A stretch of DNA of 64,000 nt, taken from NCBI GenBank assembly GCA_003225175.1, contig QIBA01000057.1, forward strand, positions 140,455 through 204,454, in the 5' to 3' direction. This stretch comes from Acidobacteriota bacterium (GTDB taxonomy: Bacteria; Acidobacteriota; Terriglobia; Terriglobales; Acidobacteriaceae). The position numbers and the translations under genes are program-made. The number at the start of each line of letters is the position of its first letter. Positions within the stretch are counted from its first letter, which is position 1. The notes below the pieces were generated by a model. The model worked only from the letters and a program-made list of their open reading frames with translations, was not told where the DNA came from and made no database searches. Below are positions 17,756 through 27,406 of the stretch, piece after piece.

Positions 17756-20734
17756 TCAGAATGCCTGTCCGATCGTTATGAAGTACTGCCATGTTTTGAC
17801 TCCCGGAGGAGCATTCAAGTTGTAACCGAAGTCCACGCGAACCGGTCCTACTGGGGTTGCATAGCGGAATCCGAGTCCCACCGTGTTCGTGTACTGACCG
17901 TGAAAACCAATCGTGCGGAACACATTGCCGCCGTCGTAGAAGGGAACTACTCCGAGTCCTTCCTTCAGCGGCACAGGAATGCGGAACTCGGAATTGACCA
18001 AGAACAACTGATTGCCGCCGACGGGCACGGTGATCTTTGAGCAAGTGTTCGGATCGCTCGGATTTCCGCAGGCCGGGATAACTCGCTGCGGCCCCGCCGC
18101 GTTCAGGGCGAATCCGCGCAGAGTATTGCCTCCACCGGTGAAGAACTCCTGGCTGAGGGGAACATGTCCGCTAAAGGCAGTGGCAAACCCTGTCCGCACG
18201 CTGTTTGCCCAAACGATCTTGCGCTGCGTCATGGTCTTGTAGTATGCGGTCTGGGCGAGGAACTTTCCGAAATTGAAATTAGAACCCAGAGCCGAAGGAT
18301 TGAAGTCGGCTTCCCAGGTTTCGTAAAGGCCCTTGTGGGCATCAAGTTGGAAGTCTCTCGTGTCTCTCACATAAGTAGCCGACAGAGTCGAGAGGCGTAC
18401 ATGGCGATCGGAAGCTGGTACTAAATCGGGAATCAGCAGATTCGTGAGCCCTGTTTGCGAGTAGTTGTAACGGAGAAACAGATTCGTTGTCTTGTCCTGA
18501 TTCAGAGGACGTTGTAGCTGCCATCCTGCCTGTCCAATCAGTGAAGTGAAGATTGGATTCTGCGCATCGTGCTCTCCACCAATATTGAAGCTCGACGCCC
18601 AATTGCTCCCGCGGAAGTACGGATCTGTGTACGCGATCTGACCGCGCTGGTCGAGGCGCGAGCCTAAGGCATTGAAGCTGATTGTCTCGGCTCTGCCCCA
18701 CAGGTCTTTGCGCGTGTATTGAATCAAAGCCCGCGGTCCATAGAAAGTCTTCTGGTTGGTCTTGAAGTTCTTATTCAATCCCACGACGGGAAGCCCAGGC
18801 AGAGCTACGGTTCCGCTGGGAATGCTGCCGCCACGATTGATTACGTCGAAACCAAATCCGTAAGTCAGATCGTTCCTCTTCGCCTCGTGGACCTTTACCA
18901 GCACATCCTCTTCTGTTTGCGTAGTGATGCGTCGCCTGGGATCGATCTCTGCCCAATCGAATACTCCCAGGTTATAGAGCTGAGTCTCGTTGGCGAGCAT
19001 GTCATCTTCCCGCAGCGGAGCTTCGGGCGAAATGGGAGCGACGCGATTGATCAGTGACTGTTGCGTTTCGCCACGGCCCAGAGTCACGACACTGGCGGTT
19101 CTGACTTGCGGACCTTCCTCAATAAGGTAGCTGACCTCGAGGCGGTGCTTATCTTTATCGATTGGCTTTGCTGTTTGCCGGAAGCTGGCATTGAGATATC
19201 CGAGTTTCAGGTAATTAGCCATGATGGTATTGCGGTCCTGCTGCGCGAGCGTCTGAGAATAAGGTTTGCCTGCCGCGAGGTTCAGACCCTTCGGGGCTAA
19301 TACCGAGAGCGATTGCGTGTCGTTGCCTTCGACGTGCATGGCTTCGACGATGTCGCGTTCGCCTTCAACCACTCGGAACGTCAGGGTGATGTTGCCTGCC
19401 TGATTGTGGACCTCCGGGGTGACCTTGACGTCGCTGAAGCCATTGGCCTGATAGACGCGTTGCAGGTTCTTGATGCTGGTGTGGAGCAAATTCTCGCTGT
19501 AGCTTCCGTGAGAAAAGATGTGGGCTTTTTTCACCGGCACGTGCTTGAGCAGGTCGTCTTCTTTTAGCGTCTGGTTGCCGGCGATGTCGACGTCTTTTAC
19601 TTTGTGTCGCGGTCCTTTCGCGATTTGATAAACGATCGTTTCACCATCGGTTTGTTTCTGCGTGTTGACATCTACCTTCGCATCGAAATATCCCTTCGAC
19701 TGAAAGTGAGAGACCAGGTTCTTGCGACCTTCCTGAATAATTTCGGGATCGACTCCGACCTGCTGGTACACCGGTAGCAGTTTCCTCTTGGTCCAGCTCC
19801 ACACATGGCCGCCCTGAACCTTCACGTGATAGAACGGGCCGCTCTGCACGTTGAACGTGATATCTGCGCGATTGTTGCCGGCGTTGTAATTGGCGGAGAT
19901 GAGCTTCACCTTGGCATCGAGATGATCTTTGCTCATCAGCGAATTCTGCAGATAGTTGGTGGCATTCTGGAGAGTTTTCAGTGAGTAGGTCTTTCCTTCA
20001 CGGATGGCGGCATTGCGCAGCCGCGCACGGAACGAATGAACCTTGGATTGGAGAAGAGCTGTGTCTTGCGGAGTGGCTCCAGACAGCGCGACTTTACCAA
20101 ACTTTGCCTTGCGTCCGAGGTTGATGTCGAAGTAGACGTTGGCGAGCCCATGGACTCGATCCGTAACAACCCGTGGCTTTACCGTGGACTGAAAATATCC
20201 TTCATGTTGCAGGAATCTCTCTAATGCTTTGTGCGCATTGGCTACGTCGACCGACGTGTAAGGTCCGCGAGGGGGATACTCGGCAACTTGTAACAAACGT
20301 GCATACGCAAAGCGCTGTTCCGCTCCCGGAAATGAGTACACACCAAAGTACACAGCAGGTTCGAGGATAAAGAGTACCCGCACGCCTGCGGGCTCCGGCC
20401 GGATCTGGATTTGGACGTCATGGAAGCGGCCTGCACGTTTCAATGCAGCAACCGTCTCATCCACCTTCGCCTGCGAGAACGGTTGATTTGCTTTCTGTGC
20501 GAGAAGGGGGAGCAGGTTGTCTGCTTTCAGTTCGGGCTGTCCAGCGAGCTCGACAGAAGAGACGTTTTGCCCTTCGTAGGAAGGAAGCACCTCTTGCGTT
20601 TGCTGCGATGTGTGAGGTGTTTGCGCCGGCGTCGCGGTTGGTCCGGTTTGTGCGCAGAAAAACGTCGCGCAAAGAACTACGTCGAAGAGAGCTGCGCGGC
20701 GGGAGAGCCAGCCTGAATAGCCGAGAAGAAGCAC
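17756..20734 (-). CDS. Omp85/BamA-TamA-family outer-membrane protein with POTRA repeats
   Basis: About 992 aa from a GTG at 20732-20734, which starts a plausible signal peptide (RRAALFDVVLCATFFCAQT). The frame stays open to 20893, so the start is uncertain. Several POTRA domains follow (e.g. VSSVELAGQPELKADNLL, VKDVDIAGNQTLKEDDLL, VEAMHVEGNDTQSLSV). The C-terminal ~400 residues are a 16-strand surface-antigen barrel, with FFTGGGNTLRGFALNAAGP (the VRGF-like loop-6 motif, here LRGF), PFYDGGNVF and GLGFRYATPVGPVRVDFGYNL. It inserts proteins into, or exports lipids to, the outer membrane. Downstream tamB makes the TamA-like role most likely. BamA cannot be excluded. Confidence 0.9.
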   Translation of the reverse strand: MLLLGYSGWLSRRAALFDVVLCATFFCAQTGPTATPAQTPHTSQQTQEVLPSYEGQNVSSVELAGQPELKADNLLPLLAQKANQPFSQAKVDETVAALKRAGRFHDVQIQIRPEPAGVRVLFILEPAVYFGVYSFPGAEQRFAYARLLQVAEYPPRGPYTSVDVANAHKALERFLQHEGYFQSTVKPRVVTDRVHGLANVYFDINLGRKAKFGKVALSGATPQDTALLQSKVHSFRARLRNAAIREGKTYSLKTLQNATNYLQNSLMSKDHLDAKVKLISANYNAGNNRADITFNVQSGPFYHVKVQGGHVWSWTKRKLLPVYQQVGVDPEIIQEGRKNLVSHFQSKGYFDAKVDVNTQKQTDGETIVYQIAKGPRHKVKDVDIAGNQTLKEDDLLKHVPVKKAHIFSHGSYSENLLHTSIKNLQRVYQANGFSDVKVTPEVHNQAGNITLTFRVVEGERDIVEAMHVEGNDTQSLSVLAPKGLNLAAGKPYSQTLAQQDRNTIMANYLKLGYLNASFRQTAKPIDKDKHRLEVSYLIEEGPQVRTASVVTLGRGETQQSLINRVAPISPEAPLREDDMLANETQLYNLGVFDWAEIDPRRRITTQTEEDVLVKVHEAKRNDLTYGFGFDVINRGGSIPSGTVALPGLPVVGLNKNFKTNQKTFYGPRALIQYTRKDLWGRAETISFNALGSRLDQRGQIAYTDPYFRGSNWASSFNIGGEHDAQNPIFTSLIGQAGWQLQRPLNQDKTTNLFLRYNYSQTGLTNLLIPDLVPASDRHVRLSTLSATYVRDTRDFQLDAHKGLYETWEADFNPSALGSNFNFGKFLAQTAYYKTMTQRKIVWANSVRTGFATAFSGHVPLSQEFFTGGGNTLRGFALNAAGPQRVIPACGNPSDPNTCSKITVPVGGNQLFLVNSEFRIPVPLKEGLGVVPFYDGGNVFRTIGFHGQYTNTVGLGFRYATPVGPVRVDFGYNLNAPPGVKTWQYFITIGQAF

Positions 20735-20976
20735 GATTGTGTCAGATGAGAAGAGAAGCTCAGTGTTTGTCTCAGTTCGGCGTGGCGCTTCTCGACTCAA
20801 TTCGGCGGAGCTGAATCGGGAGAATTCAGCAGCACGCGATTTCGAGCATCTGCCCCAGCAGACGACCGAATCCAACCTAGGCAAGCCATTCAAAATCCAA
20901 AGTGCCGGTATTTCCGACGCAAACGTTTCTTAATCAAAGGAAATTTCAACTTCTCACTCAAGAGGGATTCCAAGAA

Positions 20977-21687
20977 ATGAAACGAACATGGTTAGCAGCT
21001 CCGGTTTTGCTCATGGCATTTGCCTGGGCAGGAGCGCAGACAGCGGGATCTACAGGATCGACAATGGGCGGAAGCAGCACCAGTGCCGGTCCAAGCACAA
21101 CAACCAACAGCACAGCCACCATGGGTTCTCAAAACAGCACGGCGGCGGGTCCGATGGCTCCGGCCGCCAGTCCGTCAACCGGAACTAAGACCAGCAGCAC
21201 GGCTGGTCAATCCACCAGCGCGAACCCGAGTAGCAGCACGACGGGTACATCGAGCGGAATTGGTTCGACGTCCACCAATCAGAACACCACGGTAGGCGCG
21301 AGCGGGACCTCAACGACGAATCCGAGCACGACCACCGGCACTTCAGCAATAACGCCTGGCGCCAGCGGTAACGTCGGCGCAGCTGGGTCCACCGCAGGCT
21401 CGACTAGCGCTAACGGGACTTCTGGCACCAGCAATACCACGGGCAATATGGGCACAACGGGAACGACCGGTTCCATGACAGGAAGCACCGGAACCGCTGG
21501 CACTGCGCCCACGACAAACTGTGCTCAAGTCACTCCAGGAACCTCCGGCAGCAGCACTGCCACTCAGGGGGCAACTACCGGAACAACTCCAGGGACGGGA
21601 ACAAATTCGCCCGCAGGGACAAATCAAGCGACGGGAATAAATTCAACAAACTGCTCTTCGACGACAAACTCCACGATTCCTCATTAA
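20977..21687 (+). CDS. Secreted Ser/Thr/Gly-rich low-complexity protein
   Basis: ATG at 20977 gives 236 aa with GAGGGA upstream. After a signal peptide (MKRTWLAAPVLLMAFAWAGAQ) almost the whole chain is Ser, Thr, Gly, Ala and Asn, with loosely repeated TTTGTS/STTG units and only two Cys (TTNCAQ, NCSSTT). There is no recognisable domain. It could be a cell-surface, adhesive or heavily glycosylated protein. It is divergent from the Omp85 gene. Confidence 0.65.
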   Translation: MKRTWLAAPVLLMAFAWAGAQTAGSTGSTMGGSSTSAGPSTTTNSTATMGSQNSTAAGPMAPAASPSTGTKTSSTAGQSTSANPSSSTTGTSSGIGSTSTNQNTTVGASGTSTTNPSTTTGTSAITPGASGNVGAAGSTAGSTSANGTSGTSNTTGNMGTTGTTGSMTGSTGTAGTAPTTNCAQVTPGTSGSSTATQGATTGTTPGTGTNSPAGTNQATGINSTNCSSTTNSTIPH

Positions 21688-21798
21688 AAGGCGGTACGAA
21701 TGGGTCCGCTCCAGCGTCGCTCTCACGAATGCGCTGGGGCGGCCGGCCGCTTGTTCCCTGCGTATCTTGACCGGTAACGCAACTTTACTTTCCTTCCA

Positions 21799-22710
21799 TT
21801 GTTCACATCTGTAGCATCTGTTGGGGTTGCCACTCCGTTGAGGAAGTACTGCGCCAAATCACGTTTTGTTGCAGCAAGGTTGGTGAGAGGTGGTTTGTGT
21901 CTGCTGCTTGCGTGGTTTGCTGGGGTTGCGACATGCTCCGCGTCTGATCCGGCCTCTGCCGTTGATTTGAATCGCGGCTTTGAGCAGATGTACAACCTGG
22001 ACTTTTCTGCTGCGCACCTGACTTTCGCGCAATGGGAGCAAGCGCATCCTGATGATCCGATGGGCCCAGTCTCGAATGCAGCGGCATTTCTGTTTGCTGA
22101 ATTCAATCGGCTGAAGATTTTGGAGTTTGACCTCTTCACGCAAAACGAGAAGTTCGAGAAGCGTCCGAAGCTCTCACCAGACCCGTCCGTAAGAGCAGCT
22201 TTTGAAAATGAACTTCAGCGCGGCGAACGGATCGCGAGCAAAGTTCTCGCCAGAGCGCCGAATGATCTGCACGCATTGTTTTCATTAGTGATGATCAACG
22301 GCCTGCGCAGTGACTACACGGCGATGATCGAGAAAAAGAACCTCTTGGCGCTCAGCTACACCAAGAGTTCGCGGGCGATCGCGGAGAAATTGTTAGCTGC
22401 CGATCCGTCTTACTACGACGCTTATCTTGCCGTCGGTGTTGAGAATTATCTGTTGGGTTTGAATCCCGCTCCGATTCGCTGGATCTTACATATTGGGGGA
22501 GCGCAAACCGACAAAGTAGAGGGCCTGGAAAAATTACGCATCACGGCTGAGAAAGGCCACTACTTCGCCCCCTTCGCTCGCCTGCTGCTGGCGGTCGCAG
22601 CGCTGCGTGACAAGGACCGCAACACCGCGCGCGACCTGCTCTCCGCACTCTCGCGAGAATTCCCGGGAAACGACTTGTATCGCAAGGAACTCGCTCGGCT
22701 TCAACCATAA
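21799..22710 (+). CDS. Secreted TPR-like protein, unknown function
   Basis: The frame from TTG 21799 gives 303 aa; a GTG at 21883 is an alternative start. A hydrophobic signal (GGLCLLLAWFAGVATCSAS) precedes helical repeats: FEQMYNLDFSAAHLTFAQW, ASKVLARAPNDLHALFSL, AEKLLAADPSYYDAYLAVG. The segment YDAYLAVGVENYLLGLNPAP and the C-terminal tract (RDKDRNTARDLLSALSREF) also read as TPR-type helices. It is probably a periplasmic scaffold. I know no characterised relative. Confidence 0.75.
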   Translation: MFTSVASVGVATPLRKYCAKSRFVAARLVRGGLCLLLAWFAGVATCSASDPASAVDLNRGFEQMYNLDFSAAHLTFAQWEQAHPDDPMGPVSNAAAFLFAEFNRLKILEFDLFTQNEKFEKRPKLSPDPSVRAAFENELQRGERIASKVLARAPNDLHALFSLVMINGLRSDYTAMIEKKNLLALSYTKSSRAIAEKLLAADPSYYDAYLAVGVENYLLGLNPAPIRWILHIGGAQTDKVEGLEKLRITAEKGHYFAPFARLLLAVAALRDKDRNTARDLLSALSREFPGNDLYRKELARLQP

Positions 22711-22737
22711 AAGATTTCCTAAGCCACTCCACAAAGA

Positions 22738-23283
22738 TCAAACAGACGGATTGAGGAGCTTTTCGATTGCGGCTACTGCTGTGCGCAAGCGTTGTTCGTC
22801 TTTCCCGGAGATCAAGGTCCAGCGCAATTCCCGTTCGGTGAGCTCCTGGCGAAAGCGGTTAGTCATCCATTGCCGCAGGTGCTCGCCGTCGCGTAGCCCA
22901 TCCTGGGCAAAGGGTATGTCACAGTCAGTGAGCAAGTAGAGGTCATGCGTACGCTGTTTGGCGATCTTCTCAACCTCGGGTGACCAAGCTCCCATGTAAC
23001 GTTCTTGCCAGATGCAGGTGGCAAGCACATCGGTATCGCAAATGAGCACGCGATTGGCTGTTTTTGCTAGCTGATCTTCGAGTTCGATCTGCTTCTGCGC
23101 GATAAGAACGAATTCGTCATTGCGCCACTTGTAATCAAAGAACGCCTCGCGTCCGACGCTGACTTCGGTATACTCGCGTCCATATTCGGGAACCCAGACC
23201 GTTCCGAAATGCTCTGCCAGCTGCTGGGCGAGCGTGGTTTTACCTGTGGACTCGGCTCCGACAATTGCTACTCGCTTGATCAT
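22738..23283 (-). CDS. nadR: NadR-like ATPase, probable nicotinamide riboside kinase
   Basis: The 181-aa P-loop protein begins with IVGAESTGKTTLAQQLAEHF (Walker A GAESTGKT, residues 9-16), then VPEYGREYTE, as in the ribosylnicotinamide kinase domain of NadR. Further conserved blocks are CDTDVLATCIWQERYMG and LYLLTDCDIPFAQDGLRDGE. The adenylyltransferase and repressor domains of enterobacterial NadR are absent, so this is a stand-alone kinase making NMN from nicotinamide riboside. It overlaps pnuC by 4 nt (ATGA), which fits coupled uptake and phosphorylation. Confidence 0.88.
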   Translation of the reverse strand: MIKRVAIVGAESTGKTTLAQQLAEHFGTVWVPEYGREYTEVSVGREAFFDYKWRNDEFVLIAQKQIELEDQLAKTANRVLICDTDVLATCIWQERYMGAWSPEVEKIAKQRTHDLYLLTDCDIPFAQDGLRDGEHLRQWMTNRFRQELTERELRWTLISGKDEQRLRTAVAAIEKLLNPSV

Positions 23284-23873
23284 GCAAGCACTTGTTTACT
23301 CTCGGACGCCGGAAGATTCGTCATCCTGCGCTGCCACTCGCGCCAACCTGCGATGCACATTGCCAGAAATATCGCGTAGAGCAAGCTGGTCAGATACAGG
23401 TGCTTGTAGACGTAGAGGGCAATGTAAATTACGTCAACCGCAATCCACCACCACCAGTTCTCGACGACTTTCCGAGTGAGCATGTATTGAGCAGTAAGAC
23501 TCATGGCCGTTGTGAGTCCGTCCCAGAATGGGACTGTGCTGTTAGTGTATCGGCGTAAGAGCTCATGGAAGAGGATGGTGCCTGCAGCAGTGAGTGCGAC
23601 ATAAACAAGCATGCCACTTTGCGAGGTGCGACTTATTTTCAGCTCCGAATGCGCCACCCCGCCACGTAACCAATTCCACCAGCCATAGATCGAGATCGAG
23701 ATGTAGAACCACTGCAACAGCGAGTCCGCGTACAACCCCGACCGCCAGAAAACGACGACATAGAAGATGTTATTGGCGATTCCAGCAGGCCAGTTCCAGA
23801 CGTTCTCCTTCACCTGCAGCCAGACGCAGATTGCTCCGGTAACGAATCCCAGAAGCTCGGTCCACTTCACCAT
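23280..23873 (-). CDS. pnuC: PnuC family nicotinamide riboside transporter
   Basis: The 197-aa membrane protein shows about seven hydrophobic segments and the PnuC hallmarks WNWPAGIANNIFYVVVFW, YISISIYGWWNW and, near the C-terminus, ENWWWWIAVDVIYIALYVYK. PnuC facilitates uptake of nicotinamide riboside, which is trapped by phosphorylation by the overlapping nadR product. The upstream 295 nt up to the divergent TonB receptor show no known NAD riboswitch motif that I could recognise. Confidence 0.92.
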   Translation of the reverse strand: MVKWTELLGFVTGAICVWLQVKENVWNWPAGIANNIFYVVVFWRSGLYADSLLQWFYISISIYGWWNWLRGGVAHSELKISRTSQSGMLVYVALTAAGTILFHELLRRYTNSTVPFWDGLTTAMSLTAQYMLTRKVVENWWWWIAVDVIYIALYVYKHLYLTSLLYAIFLAMCIAGWREWQRRMTNLPASESKQVLA

Positions 23874-24168
23874 TCAGGCAGGCAAGGTTAGCACTCAGAC
23901 GGACTTGTAGGCAGCTTGGGATGGATTCTGAGTGGGGTAAGCCATTGATGTATTTTCGTCCCAAAATCGGAATCCCGGACTTCTGAATTTTGTAGCTGCT
24001 TTCCGTTTGTAATATTTCTGGACGAAATCTGAAAGTTAGTGCCTGACAATCAATAGCTTATCGGGGATGATGAATGGTAGGGAGGTTGCAGACATGTAGA
24101 TCGGCTGTTCTCACTTGGGCAAGAAATTCACCCCGAGAAGAGGGGTTTGACGATACAGGAGACGGTAC

Positions 24169-27100
24169 ATGCAAAGATTCTCCAGCAGTCTGCGGTTTGT
24201 TGCTTTCGGACTCGTTCTGGTTAGTGCCAGCAGCCTGATTGGCCAAACGCTGGCGGCCGTGCAAGGTCAGGTAACCGATCCCAGTGGGGCGGTGGTGCCT
24301 GGCGCGACAGTAACAGTGACGAACACAGCGACGTCAGTGTCGCAAACCACAAGAACTGATTCAAACGGGAATTATCAGGTCCCTGCGCTGCCGGTGGGTG
24401 CGTATGACGTTGATGTTCAGGCAGCTGGCCTTGAGAGGCAGCGCGCAAAAGGCCTCATTCTCGATGTCGGACGAACTGCGGTGCAGAACTTTCAGCTAAA
24501 GGTAGCGCAGGCAACTGAGGTAGTGACCGTCGCAAGCGAGATACCCGTCGTTGAGTCGACAACCATGACGGTGGGTCAAGTCATGGACCCGAAGAATGTG
24601 CAGCAGATTCCTCTGAATGGACGCCATTTCGTCGACTTGGGATTCCTCGTTCCAGGTTCCGTAACGCCGCCAGCCAATGGATTTTTGGCACAGCCGATTC
24701 GCGGCCAAGGCTCACTTGCATTCAATACTGCTGGTCAGCGGGAGGATGCTGTGAACTTCTTGGTCAATGGCATCAACCTTGCCGATATGACCAATGGTCA
24801 GATCACCTTTCAGCCTTCGATTGCGACGCTCGATGAATTTAAGGTCGATAATTCTACTTACAGCGCAGAATCAGGGCGCAACTCCGGTGCGGTCGTGAAT
24901 ATGGTGACCCGCTCAGGAACGAATAGCTTCCACGGCGAGGCGTTCGATTTCATGCGCAACAATTACTTCGACGCGCGAAACTTCTTCAACAAAGTCGGGG
25001 CGCCGCAATCGCAATTTATCCGCAACGATTTCGGTGGCGATCTGGGTGGACCCATCATCAAAAACAAGTTGTTTTTCTATGGTTCGTATGAAGGACTGCG
25101 GCAACGGCAGGGAATTACGATTAACCAAACGGTTCTTAATTCCGCTCAGCGGGCAGCGGCTCTGGCTTCATCTAGCGCGGCAGTGCGGCAACTGGTTCCA
25201 CTGATTCCTCAAGCCAATGACTCGTCTGGCTCGAAGTTCATTGGCTCGGCATCGGCTCCGGTGAAACTCGATCAATGGACCGGTGACATCAGCTACAACG
25301 TGAGCGAGAAAGACCGGGTACACGGTTATTACGCATTACAGAAAGACGTCCGGACGGAACCAACCGACGCCAATGGCGGCAGCACGGTTCCGGGATATGG
25401 CGACCAGCGCACCGCCCAACGACAATTGCTAACGGTGGGCGAGAGCCATGTCTTCAACCCAACGCTTGTCAATGAAGCGCGCCTGGGCTTCAACCGGATC
25501 CATATCATTTTCGACGCGATCAACAAAGACGACCCAACCAAGTTCGGGATCAACAATGGGCGCAGTGGACCCGTCGGCTTGCCTGAAATCAATATTCAGC
25601 AAGGGGGATTGGATTTCGGCGGCGTCTCTGGATTTCCGCAGGGACGCGGCGATCTCACGACCGTGCTCAGCGACACGGTCACTTATCTTCGCAGCCGGCA
25701 CACTTTCAAATTCGGTTGGGAAGGCCGGCAGGTGAATGACAACGGCACGTTCCAGCATGACCTCGGGTTCGTCCAATTCGCGAATACCACCGACTTCATC
25801 AACGGCAATGCCTTCCTCTACACCAGCGTCGGAGATGTGACTCCGCACTTTGTTCAGCGCGCTCTTGATTTCTTCGCTCAGGACAGTTTCAAGGTCGCCT
25901 CCTATCTCACGCTCGAACTTGGGCTGCGCTATGAGTGGAATATGACGCCTTTCGAGAAGGACAACCGCTGGGCCGAGTTCCTGCCGAACGGCACTCTGGT
26001 TCAGGCTGGCTCGTCCGCCCTGCCATTGCTCTACCAGCAGAACAACAAGAACTTTGAGCCCAGACTGGGTTTTGCCTGGGATGTGTTTCATAATGGGAAA
26101 ACCGTATTGCGCTCTGGCTACGGTTGGGCGGTCGATCAGCCGCTTCCGATCACGTTCCCGGCGAGCAATCCGCCATTCGTGAGTCCCTCGCGCTTCTCGG
26201 GAAGTACCGCCAAGCCTTTCACAAGCTTCGCGACCTTGGCATCCGACGCCGCAGCCGCCGGCGCCTCGGTCAATACCGTGGATCAGAACTTCAAGAACGC
26301 ATACGTGCAGTCCTACAACCTTAATGTCCAGCAGGAGATTTCTCCTTCGACGGCGATCATGGTCGGATATTTCGGGTCGAAGGGAACGCACCTGCGTCAA
26401 CAAATCAATTTGAACCAGCCCTTCTACACCAACACGACCACGGGCGCGCAGTCACGGCCGTTTCCAACGATTGCTGCCAATAGCCCCCTTCTTCCCGGCG
26501 CCGCGCTGGGTACCAGTATGACGACTCGGGTAAGTAACGGTAATTCGAACTACAACGCACTGTGGGCTACGGCAACGCGAAGGCTAGCCAGGAACCTGCA
26601 GTTCTCGGCGAACTATACGTGGTCAAAATCGTTGGACTATGCATCGCAGACCGGATCGGCGGTCGCCGAAAACAGTCTGAACGTGCGCCAGGATTATGGG
26701 CTGTCAGACTTCGATGCCAGGCATCGGTTTGTATTCACCAGTCTGTACGAACTGCCATTTAAAGGAAACCGCTTCGTCGATGGCTGGCGCATAAGCGGCG
26801 TTCTCAGCCTGCAATCGGGAAGTCCGATCTCCTTATTGAATGGCGTCTCGTCTACGACCTTTACCGGCGTCCCGACCAACAGGCCGGACCAAATCGGACC
26901 GGTAACAATCGTCAATCAAATCATCACTTCTGGGTCACAGAGTGGCCTTATTCAGTGGCTGGCGCCAAATTCAGTATGCGATCCCACCAAGGGCGCATGT
27001 GCGGCGGGAACTTCGTATGCGATTCCTGCAGTGCTTGTCTCCAATGGCGCGACCACGACAACCATCTTTCACTTCGGGAACATGCGACGCAATTCGGTGC

Positions 27101-27348
27101 CTGGGCCCGATTTCAAGAACTTGGATATGTCGTTAGCTAAGACGACCAGAATCACCGAGCGCCTGCGGCTCGAGCTTCGGGCGGAAGCATTCGACCTAGC
27201 CAATCATCCTAACTTTGGTTTCGTCAATTCGACCCGGACTGCAGCTGCAGGTTCCGCCTCATTCGGGGTAATCAACTCGACTCGCTTCCCAAATGGAGAC
27301 TCTGGTTCAGCGCGGCAGCTTCAGTTTGCGGCTAAGATGATATTTTGA
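24169..27348 (+). CDS. Oar-like TonB-dependent receptor with carboxypeptidase-regulatory domain
   Basis: The 1059-aa protein has a signal peptide (SLRFVAFGLVLVSASSLIGQTLA) followed by a carboxypeptidase-regulatory/CnaB-like domain (VQGQVTDPSGAVVPGATVTV, NGNYQVPALPVGAYDVDVQA). A plug region (QIPLNGRHFVDLGFLVPG) and a long barrel follow (RNDFGGDLGGPIIKNKLFFYGSYEG, then NYTWSKSLDY). This architecture is the hallmark of the expanded Oar-like receptor family in Acidobacteria. It should import an unknown large or scarce nutrient using TonB energy. It is divergent from pnuC-nadR and followed by a strong terminator. Confidence 0.95.
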   Translation: MQRFSSSLRFVAFGLVLVSASSLIGQTLAAVQGQVTDPSGAVVPGATVTVTNTATSVSQTTRTDSNGNYQVPALPVGAYDVDVQAAGLERQRAKGLILDVGRTAVQNFQLKVAQATEVVTVASEIPVVESTTMTVGQVMDPKNVQQIPLNGRHFVDLGFLVPGSVTPPANGFLAQPIRGQGSLAFNTAGQREDAVNFLVNGINLADMTNGQITFQPSIATLDEFKVDNSTYSAESGRNSGAVVNMVTRSGTNSFHGEAFDFMRNNYFDARNFFNKVGAPQSQFIRNDFGGDLGGPIIKNKLFFYGSYEGLRQRQGITINQTVLNSAQRAAALASSSAAVRQLVPLIPQANDSSGSKFIGSASAPVKLDQWTGDISYNVSEKDRVHGYYALQKDVRTEPTDANGGSTVPGYGDQRTAQRQLLTVGESHVFNPTLVNEARLGFNRIHIIFDAINKDDPTKFGINNGRSGPVGLPEINIQQGGLDFGGVSGFPQGRGDLTTVLSDTVTYLRSRHTFKFGWEGRQVNDNGTFQHDLGFVQFANTTDFINGNAFLYTSVGDVTPHFVQRALDFFAQDSFKVASYLTLELGLRYEWNMTPFEKDNRWAEFLPNGTLVQAGSSALPLLYQQNNKNFEPRLGFAWDVFHNGKTVLRSGYGWAVDQPLPITFPASNPPFVSPSRFSGSTAKPFTSFATLASDAAAAGASVNTVDQNFKNAYVQSYNLNVQQEISPSTAIMVGYFGSKGTHLRQQINLNQPFYTNTTTGAQSRPFPTIAANSPLLPGAALGTSMTTRVSNGNSNYNALWATATRRLARNLQFSANYTWSKSLDYASQTGSAVAENSLNVRQDYGLSDFDARHRFVFTSLYELPFKGNRFVDGWRISGVLSLQSGSPISLLNGVSSTTFTGVPTNRPDQIGPVTIVNQIITSGSQSGLIQWLAPNSVCDPTKGACAAGTSYAIPAVLVSNGATTTTIFHFGNMRRNSVPGPDFKNLDMSLAKTTRITERLRLELRAEAFDLANHPNFGFVNSTRTAAAGSASFGVINSTRFPNGDSGSARQLQFAAKMIF

Positions 27349-27361
27349 GCACTAGCACAGC

Positions 27362-27392
27362 GGCCCAGTCTGGCGGACTGGGCCTTTTCTTT
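27362..27392 (+). terminator. Rho-independent terminator of the TonB receptor gene
   Basis: GGCCCAGTC (27362-27370) and GACTGGGCC (27376-27384) form a 9-bp GC-rich stem with a 5-nt loop, followed by TTTTCTTTT. It lies 14 nt after the stop and between convergent genes. It has a T-tract only on the plus strand. Confidence 0.92.
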
Positions 27393-27406
27393 TGCGCGAG
27401 CGTGAG

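Noticed and set aside
23874..24168. NAD-sensing riboswitch upstream of pnuC
   Set aside because: I looked on the minus strand for conserved elements of the known NAD-I and pnuC motifs and could not recognise them. A covariance-model search would settle it.
25429..26403. A 324-codon open frame antisense to the TonB receptor
   Set aside because: The receptor is unambiguous on the other strand; the antisense product has no recognisable domain and no ribosome-binding site context.
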